Shown here: positions 13,508 through 20,800 of the stretch, one piece after another
Layout of the letters: every line of letters starts with the position of its first letter
How positions within the stretch are numbered: position 1 is the stretch's first letter
NCBI GenBank assembly: GCA_900765975.1
Contig: CAAFTS010000032.1
Span: 1 to 25,954, forward strand
DNA from: Lachnospiraceae bacterium
Lineage (GTDB): Bacteria; Bacillota; Clostridia; Lachnospirales; Lachnospiraceae
Direction of reading: 5' to 3'
Length of the DNA stretch: 25,954 nt
The notes under the pieces: generated by a model
What the model was told of the DNA's origin: nothing
The model's database searches: none
What the model saw: only the letters and a program-made list of their open reading frames with translations
Position numbers and translations under genes: made by a program

Positions 13508-14233
13508 ATGGATACAAGGTTCAACCAGACAAAATTAAAGAAGCTCCAGATCTTCAATGGAGCACAACTGAAGTATTTGGCATTTGCATCTATGCTAATA
13601 GATCATGTTAATAACGCTTTAATAACACCTTATTTAAATGGACAAGGTTTTCTATTACATTTGTCCAATCTATTTTCTATTTTGGGCAGAATTGCATTCC
13701 CGCTGTTTGTTTTTTTTCTTGTAGAGGGATTCTTCAAAACTGGCAACAGAATGAAATATCTGATTATGCTTTTAATTTTTGGTGTAATATCAGAAGTGCC
13801 TTTTGATTTGTTTACATCAAAAACTTGTTTCTCTCCATATTGGAACAATATAATGTTTACCTTAGCGCTATGCCTTATTACAATTTGGATTATTGACATT
13901 CTTAAAGATAAAATCAGCAATAAATATCCTTGGTATGCTTTATCAATCCTGATTGTAGCATTTTTTGGGTTTCTATCTATGGAGCTAAATCTTGATTATG
14001 ATTATCACGCAATAGTCGTTGCCTATCTCTTTTATATATTCTATGATAAACCTCTCCTTGGTGCTGGCCTGGGATATATATCAATTATAAAAGAACTTTA
14101 CTCATTTATAGGTTTTGGCATGACTCTAACCTATAATGGTGAAAGAGGCAAACAATATAAATGGTTCAACTATTTCTTTTATCCAGTACATATTCTAATC
14201 TTAGGGCTTTTGCGCATATATTTAAACATTTAG
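13508..14233 (+). CDS. TraX family membrane protein
   Basis: 241 residues with several hydrophobic helices. The TraX landmarks are visible: LKYLAFASMLIDHVNN near residue 21, GRIAFPLFVFFLVEGF near residue 60, the MLLIFGVISEVPFDLF segment near residue 87, and a C-terminal YFFYPVHILILGLL. In F plasmid TraX acetylates pilin; Gram-positive homologues are common on mobile elements and in chromosomes, with unknown substrates. GAGGGGGAT precedes the ATG. The AT-rich codon use differs from the neighbouring oriT and mobC region, which may indicate separate origin. Confidence 0.86.
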   Translation: MDTRFNQTKLKKLQIFNGAQLKYLAFASMLIDHVNNALITPYLNGQGFLLHLSNLFSILGRIAFPLFVFFLVEGFFKTGNRMKYLIMLLIFGVISEVPFDLFTSKTCFSPYWNNIMFTLALCLITIWIIDILKDKISNKYPWYALSILIVAFFGFLSMELNLDYDYHAIVVAYLFYIFYDKPLLGAGLGYISIIKELYSFIGFGMTLTYNGERGKQYKWFNYFFYPVHILILGLLRIYLNI

Positions 14234-14607
14234 TTTATACTACCCGACCTTGACGGAGTGGAGTGTAACACTTCCCAAAGGGGAAAAAGCAATGGCTTAT
14301 TCCCCTGCCACACGGCGAGTGTGGGGTTTGGGGCAAAGCCCCAAGAGGGGGCAAGGGGAGTATCCCCTGCACATGACTTTACGGAGTAAAGTATAATGTG
14401 CTATACTTTACCAAAGGTGGAAAAACTCTATTGATAAGATTAGCGGTCAAGGCGAAGCCAGAGGGGTGTGGGTTTATATACTCAACATAGCATATCAAAG
14501 AAATTGACCACGCCGATGTTTGGAATACGCCCGATAAAATGTATCCTAACAGGCCATCATTCTATTGTTTGGAAATAAGACGATGCTGATTCCGGGAGGG
14601 ACTTCCG
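14234..14607 (+). other. Noncoding gap with competing hairpins
   Basis: No gene is visible in this 374-bp gap. It holds TTGGGGC-AAA-GCCCCAA (14328-14344), ACTTTAC-GGA-GTAAAGT (14376-14392) and GTAAAGTATA with TATACTTTAC (14386-14411). The last two share one arm, so only one can form at a time. The GC-rich hairpin resembles those near transfer origins of mobilizable elements. An attenuator or an oriT remnant are both possible. Confidence 0.4.
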
Positions 14608-14799
14608 ATGACAAAAGAAATTGAAATTCAAGGCTGCATTACCATTCCAAAAGACGTCTCGATGGATGAAGTTATTGATAAATTTATTGCATTCATTGAG
14701 AAAAATGAGTGGAGTTTTGGCGGTGGCTATCGCACCATTATAGATGGATACTATATGAATGCTGATGGTACAAAGGGGAAATGTGTCCTTGATGAGTGA
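14608..14799 (+). CDS. Small hypothetical protein, 63 aa
   Basis: GGGAGGG precedes the ATG. The peptide (MTKEIEIQGCITIPKDVSMD, then FIEKNEWSFGGGYRTI) reads as a compact alpha-beta protein, without signal or membrane segments. I recognise no named family. It is followed 70 bp later by another unknown gene on the same strand. Confidence 0.6.
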   Translation: MTKEIEIQGCITIPKDVSMDEVIDKFIAFIEKNEWSFGGGYRTIIDGYYMNADGTKGKCVLDE

Positions 14800-14869
14800 G
14801 CAGGCTTAACTTGCACTATGAACGAGACGTATTTGAGCAGTATATATTTGTGAAGCGGGAGGTGCGTTA

Positions 14870-15511
14870 ATGAAGACCGTTGACATACATGGCATGACCA
14901 ATATGGAGCTTGTTCAGGGAGGAACCGACGAATGGTACTGGGCAACGGACTATATTCACGGCGATCTCTATGAAGCGGAAGAACTATTCCGGCAGAGACA
15001 CCATGTGCGGAGTAACCGCTTGTATCTTATCCACTATCCGGACGGTACAGTGTATGAGCCTGTGCCGCCTGTGGACGGTCAATATCTTGGCTATCCCGTG
15101 TATGATGAAGGCGCTATTGTGCTGCTGGTAGTGAATTTCGCAGAAAGTATGATATATATTCTTCGGTTCATACATCAACAAGAGAAAACGCAGGAAGTGG
15201 CAAGGTTGCCTCTGTCCACAGTGAAAGACTGCTATAATCTCATCCTTCATACCTCTCCATTATCGCTGACACGGCAGCCAAATGACGGGACATTTGAGAT
15301 GATTTGGCCTGAGAAAATAAGCTTTGCGATAAATGATAGGGAATCTTTTAACTTTCGGGAGGGGGATGACCTTTATTTCAATATTTGGTACGAAGACCCG
15401 GACTATCGGGAGGAGACGCTGGTGCGTTCTCTGCGAGACGGAGCGATTTTGGAGAGACTTCCGGGTGATATTCGTATTATGCCAAACGGGGAACGGTGGC
15501 TTATCAAATAG
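14870..15511 (+). CDS. Hypothetical protein, 213 aa
   Basis: GGGAGGTG upstream of the ATG supports translation. The protein is soluble and beta-rich, with a repeated Asp/Tyr/Trp character (DEWYWATDYIHGDLYEAEEL near residue 20 and DDLYFNIWYEDPDYREETLV near residue 165). The C-terminal ending MPNGERWLIK is preceded by a segment with ERLPGDI. No family is recognised. It probably forms a cargo unit with the 63-aa protein before it, and a strong bidirectional terminator follows at 15678. Confidence 0.65.
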   Translation: MKTVDIHGMTNMELVQGGTDEWYWATDYIHGDLYEAEELFRQRHHVRSNRLYLIHYPDGTVYEPVPPVDGQYLGYPVYDEGAIVLLVVNFAESMIYILRFIHQQEKTQEVARLPLSTVKDCYNLILHTSPLSLTRQPNDGTFEMIWPEKISFAINDRESFNFREGDDLYFNIWYEDPDYREETLVRSLRDGAILERLPGDIRIMPNGERWLIK

Positions 15512-15677
15512 CTTTGTCATCTAACTTCCAGTTTTACGAACTAATTGTATCAAAATAAAGTCGTTTAAAGCTGCCGATTAGCACACAACAGCTTTTGGGG
15601 ATGATGGTTGCGTTTGTGGTTTACCAGCGATAAACTGTCAACGTATTGATTTCACTTTAACTGCTGACGCAAACGCA

Positions 15678-15717
15678 AAGAGCACCTCTATACTCAATTG
15701 AGTGCAGAGGTGCTCTT
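15678..15717. terminator. Bidirectional terminator
   Basis: AAGAGCACCTCT (15678-15689) pairs perfectly with AGAGGTGCTCTT (15706-15717). The loop contains the 12-bp palindrome ACTCAATTGAGT. It separates converging genes. Confidence 0.8.
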
Positions 15718-15773
15718 GTTATTTATCATATTCGAAAAGCTAATGCAGAGCTTTTGTCGGGCATACCTTGGTA

Positions 15774-16220
15774 TTAGTACGCATTTTCTTCAAAGTAGGT
15801 GTAGATTTTTTCCGAAACATAGCTTACCAGATAAGCGATAAAAGGAAAAACAATGAAGCCTACTGCCTTTGTAAATTCTCCAATTTCTCCAAATGGGACG
15901 CCGCTTTTGAAAGCACAAAAAGACTGATACAGATAGTAAACTCCTGCAATCAGTCCGAAAGAAGAAATGTAACCAATTCCTTTTGCGACATAGGAAACCG
16001 CATGAAACGCAATGGAAAGTGGCGTGTAAATAATCGTCCTCAATTCACTGAAAACAGAACCGAAAAACTTATATCTTTTTTCTGACTTTTCAATTCGTTT
16101 TTCTGACCTTGCGTATTCTTCATCTGTCATAACAGTGCCAAAACCCAACTCTGCAAATTTCTTGCCAATCTCCCTTGCACTCTGTTCTTCTCTATTTTCA
16201 TTATAGTTGTAATCTTTCAT
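15774..16220 (-). CDS. Hypothetical membrane protein, 148 aa
   Basis: GAGGTGATTC upstream on the minus strand supports the start. Residues 1-55 are charged and helical (EEYARSEKRIEKSEKRYKFF). Two or three hydrophobic helices follow: about residues 62-85 (TPLSIAFHAVSYVAKGIGYI), 86-105 (SSFGLIAGVYYLYQSFCAF) and 118-138 (AVGFIVFPFIAYLVSYVSEK). No family is recognised. It is the last of three minus-strand unknown genes in element 2, and a MITE-like repeat separates it from the gene upstream. Confidence 0.65.
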   Translation of the reverse strand: MKDYNYNENREEQSAREIGKKFAELGFGTVMTDEEYARSEKRIEKSEKRYKFFGSVFSELRTIIYTPLSIAFHAVSYVAKGIGYISSFGLIAGVYYLYQSFCAFKSGVPFGEIGEFTKAVGFIVFPFIAYLVSYVSEKIYTYFEENAY

Positions 16221-16240
16221 AATGAATCACCTCGCAAGAA

Positions 16241-16377
16241 TAGAATTTTCAGCCATGAGCAAAACGCAGGTTTTGCAACATTGATACCACCATATGCCGC
16301 TGTATCGAGCTTGATAGTGCTATATGTTGTATGTCGTTATGAGTAAATCGGAGTTTTGCTCATGGCTGTAGAATTTT
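16241..16377. mobile_element. MITE-like insertion, 119 bp with 9-bp target duplication
   Basis: Terminal inverted repeats CAGCCATGAGCAAAAC (16250-16265) and its exact complement (16353-16368) bound a 119-bp unit without a gene. Identical 9-bp TAGAATTTT sequences flank it at 16241-16249 and 16369-16377, as expected for a target duplication. The left repeat can also fold locally (GCAAAAC-gcag-GTTTTGC, 16259-16276). The alternative is an invertible promoter segment. It abuts the stop codon of the next gene. Confidence 0.6.
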
Positions 16378-16797
16378 TTATGTATTACGCTCGTCCGTAG
16401 AATTTGTTTGTGTTACACTGCTTTTTTGAATTTGTGATATTGTTCGTATTGTCTTAACATCCCGAACCACACAGAGAACTGTCAGAACAATTATGATAAA
16501 TACAAATCCATCTTCGCTCAGCCAAGGAATAGAAGCAATAATTCCATCTATTTTAAAACTTACAAACAACGCTATCGCTACCGTTATTATAAATGCAAGG
16601 AGATACCTCTTTGATACATCTAATATAAATCCATAAAGCGATAAGCTTATATAGGCTAAAGAGGCAAGTCCAAGACCGGCACCTATTATTTCTAATGAAA
16701 AAATCGCCCCTCCTTTTTGGAACTGGCTATATACGTACCAAGCAAAGATTCCTAAAAAAATTATCATTTTTAAGATTTTTGTTGTAATTCTGCTCAT
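16378..16797 (-). CDS. Hypothetical membrane protein, 139 aa, four helices
   Basis: GGAGG lies before the ATG on the minus strand. Four hydrophobic helices are visible: about residues 8-24, 33-58, 66-82 and 94-114 (FVFIIIVLTVLCVVRDVKTI). The tail is polar and Ser/Thr-rich. No catalytic motif or known family is seen. It lies between two other minus-strand unknown genes and may share their transcript. Confidence 0.65.
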   Translation of the reverse strand: MSRITTKILKMIIFLGIFAWYVYSQFQKGGAIFSLEIIGAGLGLASLAYISLSLYGFILDVSKRYLLAFIITVAIALFVSFKIDGIIASIPWLSEDGFVFIIIVLTVLCVVRDVKTIRTISQIQKSSVTQTNSTDERNT

Positions 16798-16846
16798 ATA
16801 TACCTCCGCAAATTCAATTTTCTGTTTCTGGCGGTGTAATCTTAAA

Positions 16847-17323
16847 TCAAAAATCTTCCCCTGTAATAAAACGCAGAATCAGATTATTGATTACTTTATT
16901 CTCTTTAATGCTTTCTTCGACTTGTTCAAGCCACAGTTCTTCGTTTTCTTTATCAAACGCTTCCAGTTCGGCACGCTGTTCCGGCGATAAGCCCTTGTAT
17001 CGTTGCTCAAAATATTCTGCACGTTCTTCCGGGGTTTCCTCCGGGTCTGTGAATCCTGTGATATCTGTAGGGAATGTATCCGGCACCAACTTTCCCTGTC
17101 TTGTCAGCCAAGCTAAGGCATCAATAAATCCCATCATGTATGTAAGACGTTCTTTTGACGTTAGGTAGAAGTTCTCCGTCTTTAGGTACTTTGTACGGGG
17201 AGACTGTCCAAACGCCTTGAAAAGCCCCTTATCGCTTTCTAAGAGTATTCTAAGGCCGTCATGGTACTGCTCATAGTTATCAAGCACCATACTTTTCAGC
17301 GTATATAATTCGTCCGAGTTCAT
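16847..17323 (-). CDS. Hypothetical protein, 158 aa
   Basis: GGAGGGATTGAA precedes the ATG on the minus strand. The protein is soluble, helical and acidic (PEETPEERAEYFEQRYKGLS, then PEQRAELEAFDKENEELW). Short hydrophobic stretches (YMMGFIDALAWL) are not long enough for membrane spanning. The family is unknown. It is divergent from the ribbon-helix-helix gene at 17414, and the 90-bp AT-rich space between them probably holds both promoters and the regulator's operator. Confidence 0.65.
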   Translation of the reverse strand: MNSDELYTLKSMVLDNYEQYHDGLRILLESDKGLFKAFGQSPRTKYLKTENFYLTSKERLTYMMGFIDALAWLTRQGKLVPDTFPTDITGFTDPEETPEERAEYFEQRYKGLSPEQRAELEAFDKENEELWLEQVEESIKENKVINNLILRFITGEDF

Positions 17324-17366
17324 TTCAATCCCTCCAATATAATTTATAACATAAATTATAACATAT

Positions 17367-17410
17367 AAATCACATCTATGGAAACATAAAATCTAACATA
17401 GAGGTGATTT
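17367..17410. promoter_or_regulatory. Inverted repeat at the RHH gene start
   Basis: AAATCACATCTATG (17367-17380) pairs with CATAGAGGTGATTT (17397-17410) with one mismatch. The right arm contains the GAGGTGA ribosome binding site of the RHH gene, so it may act as operator or as a translation-blocking hairpin. ATTATAACATA-type direct repeats lie just to the left. Confidence 0.5.
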
Positions 17411-17413
17411 AGC

Positions 17414-17611
17414 ATGAAAGAGGAAAAATTGATAATTCATCCGAAACGTCCCAAGGGGGATGACGGTTATAAGACCTTTTCTGTTCGTATCAGAGAGGAC
17501 GTTGTGCAGCGCATTGATGAAATATCGGCTCAGACAGGGCGCAGCCGAAATGAACTGATTGGTATACTGTTGGAGTTTTCGTTAGACCGCTGCTCCATCG
17601 AACCCAAATAA
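17414..17611 (+). CDS. Ribbon-helix-helix (CopG/Arc type) DNA-binding protein
   Basis: 65 residues. The strand-helix-helix pattern is clear: YKTFSVRIREDVVQRIDEIS, then TGRSRNELIGILLEFSLD. Such proteins are small dimeric repressors or relaxosome parts. The GAGGTGA ribosome binding site lies inside an inverted repeat. The gene faces away from the minus-strand unknown cassette and may repress it or itself. No partner toxin is seen beside it. Confidence 0.82.
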   Translation: MKEEKLIIHPKRPKGDDGYKTFSVRIREDVVQRIDEISAQTGRSRNELIGILLEFSLDRCSIEPK

Positions 17612-17614
17612 CAA

Positions 17615-17666
17615 AAAATCACAGGCAGCTCCTTTGCGTAGTGCAATAGGAATCGCCTGTGATTTT
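17615..17666. terminator. Bidirectional terminator between RHH and XRE genes
   Basis: AAAATCACAGGC (17615-17626) pairs perfectly with GCCTGTGATTTT (17655-17666), and TTGC/GCAA pairs extend the fold inside. It ends one base before the stop of the minus-strand XRE gene. Confidence 0.85.
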
Positions 17667-17667
17667 C

Positions 17668-18369
17668 TTATTTTCCGTATCGTTTGATATCCACCTGTGA
17701 CAGCGTGTGGACGGTGGCTTTAAGCGTTCTCAAATGCTCCCGAGCTGTTTTATAGTCCTTATGAGCAATGCAATCCTCAATCAGTTCTACATTGTCATTC
17801 ACAATCATATCAAACTGCTCTAACGAGGATTTCAACCCCAGAATGCGTTCAAAGTCTGTATAACGGGATTCCACTTTTTCTGCCGGAGGTTCGTTTTCTT
17901 CGCACTGTAAAGGGAATGTGTCCGTCCATTCTTGCAGTTCGGCTTGTGTGATATCCCCGTTCTCCCATTTGCGCCTTTCGTTGTACCATGCTTGTAACGC
18001 TTGAAGAATTGTCTCATCCTTTGTCTGGATAGCGTATTTAGGCTCTTGCGGAAGTTCGATTGGCACAAGGTCATATTTCTCGGACAGTTCAAACAAAATG
18101 TGTATGGCATCGTTATAGCTGTCGATCTGGCGGTCAATGAGTGTTTCTACTGGCACACCGAGCCTTTGGGCAATCAGTTCTAATTTATCTCGGGACGCTT
18201 GTCTATATCCAATTTCATAATTCCTTATAGCGGCTTCATTTACCCCTAAAGCGTTTGCCAATTCAACAACAGTTGTATCTTTCTGCGAACGGATTCTTCG
18301 AATTTTTGTTCCTGTTCCCAGATACCTTCCAGACTTTTTATCGCTTCGAAATTTATCCCACAAACCCAT
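17668..18369 (-). CDS. XRE-family repressor of element 2
   Basis: 233 residues from the ATG at 18369, chosen over an upstream in-frame start because GGAGGAAAACAA precedes it. The helix-turn-helix spans about residues 20-75 (IRRIRSQKDTTVVELANALG, then NEAAIRNYEIGYRQASRDKL). The long C-terminal part is helical and acidic and may sense a signal or oligomerise. The gene is divergent from the excisionase and integrase genes, the layout of a repressor that keeps excision off. The near-palindrome at 18539-18570 is its likely operator. Confidence 0.82.
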   Translation of the reverse strand: MGLWDKFRSDKKSGRYLGTGTKIRRIRSQKDTTVVELANALGVNEAAIRNYEIGYRQASRDKLELIAQRLGVPVETLIDRQIDSYNDAIHILFELSEKYDLVPIELPQEPKYAIQTKDETILQALQAWYNERRKWENGDITQAELQEWTDTFPLQCEENEPPAEKVESRYTDFERILGLKSSLEQFDMIVNDNVELIEDCIAHKDYKTAREHLRTLKATVHTLSQVDIKRYGK

Positions 18370-18501
18370 TTGTTTTCCTCCCAACTGTGTTGCCCCAACA
18401 ATACACTTCAGATAATACCATCGTTTGAGCCGGAAATCAAGATTAACCATTCGCATTCGAATGAAAAACGCTATTAACGTAACTATTTTGCTTCAACCGT
18501 A

Positions 18502-18530
18502 TTGACAACGGCACTACTCAGGAGTAATAT
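18502..18530 (+). promoter_or_regulatory. Promoter of the excisionase-integrase operon
   Basis: TTGACA (18502-18507) and TAATAT (18525-18530) are 17 bp apart, close to consensus. The palindromic operator begins 8 bp downstream of the -10 box, over the expected transcription start. Confidence 0.78.
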
Positions 18531-18538
18531 AAGAATAT

Positions 18539-18570
18539 AACACAATATAACATTAACGTTATACTGTGTT
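18539..18570. promoter_or_regulatory. 32-bp near-perfect palindrome, likely operator
   Basis: The outer arms AACACA and TGTGTT and the inner arms TATAAC and GTTATA pair around ATTAACG-type centre sequence. A related word TATTAACGTAAC occurs at 18472 nearer the XRE gene. The position over the promoter start suggests repression by the divergent XRE protein. Confidence 0.62.
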
Positions 18571-18612
18571 GCAAAGCCGCATTAACCAGTAATAACAAAG
18601 GAGATGAATACT

Positions 18613-18825
18613 ATGGCAGGAGTAACCCAGTCTATCATGGAGTGTCGCAACTACTCTGTGCAGGACATTATGAACATCTATGGTGTCGGAGAGGAAAGTG
18701 TCCGCAACTTTATCAAAAAGCATCAGAAAAACAATGATTTTCGTGTATTCATGGTGGGGAAATATCTTCGTATCGACAAGAACAGTTTTGAAGATTGGTA
18801 TAACAATCATCCGAACGAGTTCTAA
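18613..18825 (+). CDS. Excisionase-like helix-turn-helix protein
   Basis: 70 residues from the ATG at 18613; AAAGGAG at 18597-18603 is too close to the ATG at 18604. It has the HTH_17/excisionase pattern: YSVQDIMNIYGVGEESVRNF, then VGKYLRIDKNSFEDWYNN. It lies 8 bp before the integrase gene and probably forms the excision switch with it. Confidence 0.82.
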   Translation: MAGVTQSIMECRNYSVQDIMNIYGVGEESVRNFIKKHQKNNDFRVFMVGKYLRIDKNSFEDWYNNHPNEF

Positions 18826-18833
18826 CGGATGTT

Positions 18834-20345
18834 ATGGGCAGAAAACCTAAGAAGAAAGACATAGCTGAGTATTTGTGGCATAGCGAACCCACCAAGATTA
18901 ACGCTACCAATGACAACTGGCGCATCCGCTATGGGTATCTTGATTCCGAAGGCAAGGAACACCAGACCACCGAGACTGTGAACAACGAACGTGCGAAGAA
19001 TCAGTTCTTATCCTATCTTCTGCTCCGAGAAAAGGAGCATAAGGCTGCCAAGGGCACAACAGTAGCTTCAAAAGTTGATAAAACGGAGATAGAAACCGTT
19101 GAACAACTCTTGTACGCCTATGCCGAACATACTAAGTATTTACATACCATCGGAGACAGATATGGATGGGACGAGGGCACTTACAGAGCGAATATCGGTA
19201 AGATTCGTAATTACATTGTTCCCGTGTTTGGTTCATTCCCTATATGGAAAATAACCCGTGTCGATATGAGACAGGGCTTCAAGGATATGCTTCAATTACC
19301 GCAAGCCAACGGGAATCATAAGGCAAATGGGGCAAGGGTATCACAGCGTACTGTTTATGATTGCAAGAAAATCATCAGCCGAGCATTTAAGTACGCTACG
19401 GATGATTTGGAGCTTATCACAGAAAACCCCATGTTGGGTGTGACTGTAAAGCAGCCGAAGTCAAGCAGGCGTGAGGTGTGGACAGAAGAACAGTTTAATT
19501 TTGCGTATGATAACTGTTCCGATCCACAGCTCAAGCTTCTAATCAGCCTTATGGTGGCATTGAGCAGCCGTATTGGAGAATGTCTTGCCTTAACATGGTC
19601 TGATGTATACGATAACGAGGACAAGCATGAACCGTCCTATATTCGTAACTACAAGGAGTTGACTTACCGCACTGAGAAATTTATTAAAGAAACAAATGGT
19701 CGGGGGATTCTCAAAGTATTCGACCAAGTTCGTAGCACTCGACCGGATGCAAAAAGACGTGCGGTCTTTCATGTTACCAAGACGGAAAAGGAAATCGAAG
19801 CAAAGACGGACAGAATCTATATAGCGCCGGAAGTCATTTTCATGCTCCGTGATTACAGGCTTGTTCAGAATCAGCATAAGCAGCTTGCAGGAGACAGCTA
19901 CATTGATGATGATTTGATATTTGCTCACGAGGATGGTACGCATATCAGTTCACAATACGCCGATGATATGTTCCGTTCACTCTATGAGCCTTTAGGACTT
20001 CCAAAAGTAGACCTGTATAGCCTAAGGCATTTCTCAATCACAAAAAAACTTGATTATAACAAGCATGACTATGTGAGCTTGGCTAAGGATACCGCCCATC
20101 GTCAGTTGAGCACGATACAGGACTATTACGAAACGCCGGAGGACAGCGTAAGAATTGATACAGCGAAAGCGATTGGAAAGTTTCTTAGTCGCTCCGGCAA
20201 ATCGGATTCTGAATCCAAAGCGACAATCTCTCTGGCAGATGAAGATTTTGCAAAAAAGCTTGAGGAAGTGGCTTCTGATTCAGCCGGAAAACAGATGCTT
20301 GAGTTTGCTATCGCCATGTACGAGAAGAACAATTCGGGCAATTAA
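18834..20345 (+). CDS. int: Tyrosine recombinase / integrase of element 2
   Basis: 503 residues. The arm-binding N-terminus, core-binding domain (about residues 95-200) and catalytic domain are visible. Catalytic residues are R246 (SSRIGECLAL), R398 (LYSLRHFS), H422 (TAHRQL) and Y432 (QDYYET; Y431 is the neighbour). The usual first His of the HxxR motif is Tyr395 here. The gene has little ribosome binding site of its own and is probably translationally coupled to the excisionase gene 8 bp upstream. It is the likely enzyme for insertion at the tRNA-Arg anticodon loop 350 bp downstream. Confidence 0.92.
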   Translation: MGRKPKKKDIAEYLWHSEPTKINATNDNWRIRYGYLDSEGKEHQTTETVNNERAKNQFLSYLLLREKEHKAAKGTTVASKVDKTEIETVEQLLYAYAEHTKYLHTIGDRYGWDEGTYRANIGKIRNYIVPVFGSFPIWKITRVDMRQGFKDMLQLPQANGNHKANGARVSQRTVYDCKKIISRAFKYATDDLELITENPMLGVTVKQPKSSRREVWTEEQFNFAYDNCSDPQLKLLISLMVALSSRIGECLALTWSDVYDNEDKHEPSYIRNYKELTYRTEKFIKETNGRGILKVFDQVRSTRPDAKRRAVFHVTKTEKEIEAKTDRIYIAPEVIFMLRDYRLVQNQHKQLAGDSYIDDDLIFAHEDGTHISSQYADDMFRSLYEPLGLPKVDLYSLRHFSITKKLDYNKHDYVSLAKDTAHRQLSTIQDYYETPEDSVRIDTAKAIGKFLSRSGKSDSESKATISLADEDFAKKLEEVASDSAGKQMLEFAIAMYEKNNSGN

Positions 20346-20531
20346 AGGTCATCCGACACCAACCGTATTTAACGCCGTTAATCACCTAAATATTTAGCTA
20401 CTGTACAAAACCACTGAATTTACTGTATAATATAAGCGATACGAAACACCCGAACCATGATTCCCTTGCAGCAATAAAAGAGAAAAACCTCTCCAAGCGA
20501 AGCTTGATTATTTTTTCTTTTACTGCTCAAT

Positions 20532-20569
20532 AAAAAAGCCGAAAACCCTTGAAAACAAAGGCTTTCGGC
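20532..20569 (-). terminator. Terminator behind the intact tRNA-Arg
   Basis: GCCGAAA-A-CC (20538-20547) pairs with GG-C-TTTCGGC (20560-20569); a T run follows on the minus strand. The left-end tRNA half has the same arrangement. The space from 20346 to 20531 holds a possible TATAAT box near 20425 and no gene. Confidence 0.8.
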
Positions 20570-20578
20570 GTTATTATC

Positions 20579-20655
20579 TGGCGCGCCAAAAGGGATTCGA
20601 ACCCCCGGCCTTCCCCTTAGGAGGGGGACGCTCTATCCAGCTGAGCTATTGGCGC
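20579..20655 (-). tRNA. tRNA-Arg(CCT), intact, carried inside element 2
   Basis: Read on the minus strand: acceptor GCGCCAA with TTGGCGC, D arm GCTC/GAGC, anticodon stem TCCCC/GGGGA around loop CTCCTAA (anticodon CCT), T arm GGGGG-TTCGAAT-CCCTT with two G-U pairs, discriminator G and an encoded CCA. The length is 77 nt. Its acceptor stem differs from that of the split tRNA, so it is a separate gene and not its remnant. Confidence 0.93.
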
Positions 20656-20695
20656 GTATATCAAATGAAATTGTAAATAGTGAGGATTGAACAAC

Positions 20696-20707
20696 CGCTT
20701 AGGAGGC
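20696..20707. repeat. Right attachment core of element 2
   Basis: CGCTTAGGAGGC is identical to 10283-10294 and lies over the anticodon loop of the tRNA-Arg 5' half. Confidence 0.75.
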
Positions 20708-20737
20708 GAACGCTCTATCCTGCTGAGCTACAGAGAC
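20699..20737 (-). pseudogene. 5' half of split tRNA-Arg(CCT)
   Basis: On the minus strand: acceptor strand GTCTCTG, TA, D arm GCTC-AGCAGGATA-GAGC, G, anticodon stem TTCGC and loop CTCCTAA. It pairs with the 3' half at 10248-10292: acceptor 7 of 7 (one G-U) and anticodon stem 5 of 5. Directly downstream the sequence GCGGTTGTTCAATCC is not a proper T arm. Confidence 0.85.
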
Positions 20738-20800
20738 TTATATTAAATTGAGACTGGCAACGATCACTTTTCCCCGTAAGGCAGCTGGTAGAGCACAACC

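Larger units (their letters stand above)
10283..20707. mobile_element. Integrated mobilizable element 2, about 10.4 kb
   Basis: The element is bounded by the 12-bp core repeats at 10283 and 20696 and splits a tRNA-Arg(CCT). It carries a RepA-like ATPase, oriT-like repeats, mobC, a TraX-like gene, an XRE/excisionase switch and a tyrosine integrase. No relaxase or type IV secretion genes are seen, so transfer would need a helper element. It holds its own intact tRNA-Arg(CCT). Confidence 0.75.

Noticed and set aside
20579..20655. The intact tRNA-Arg as the right boundary of element 2
   Set aside because: Its shared core with the left site is only 9 bp, and joining its 5' half to the left 3' half gives a mismatched acceptor stem (GCGCCAA with CAGGGAC). 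The site at 20696 gives full pairing.
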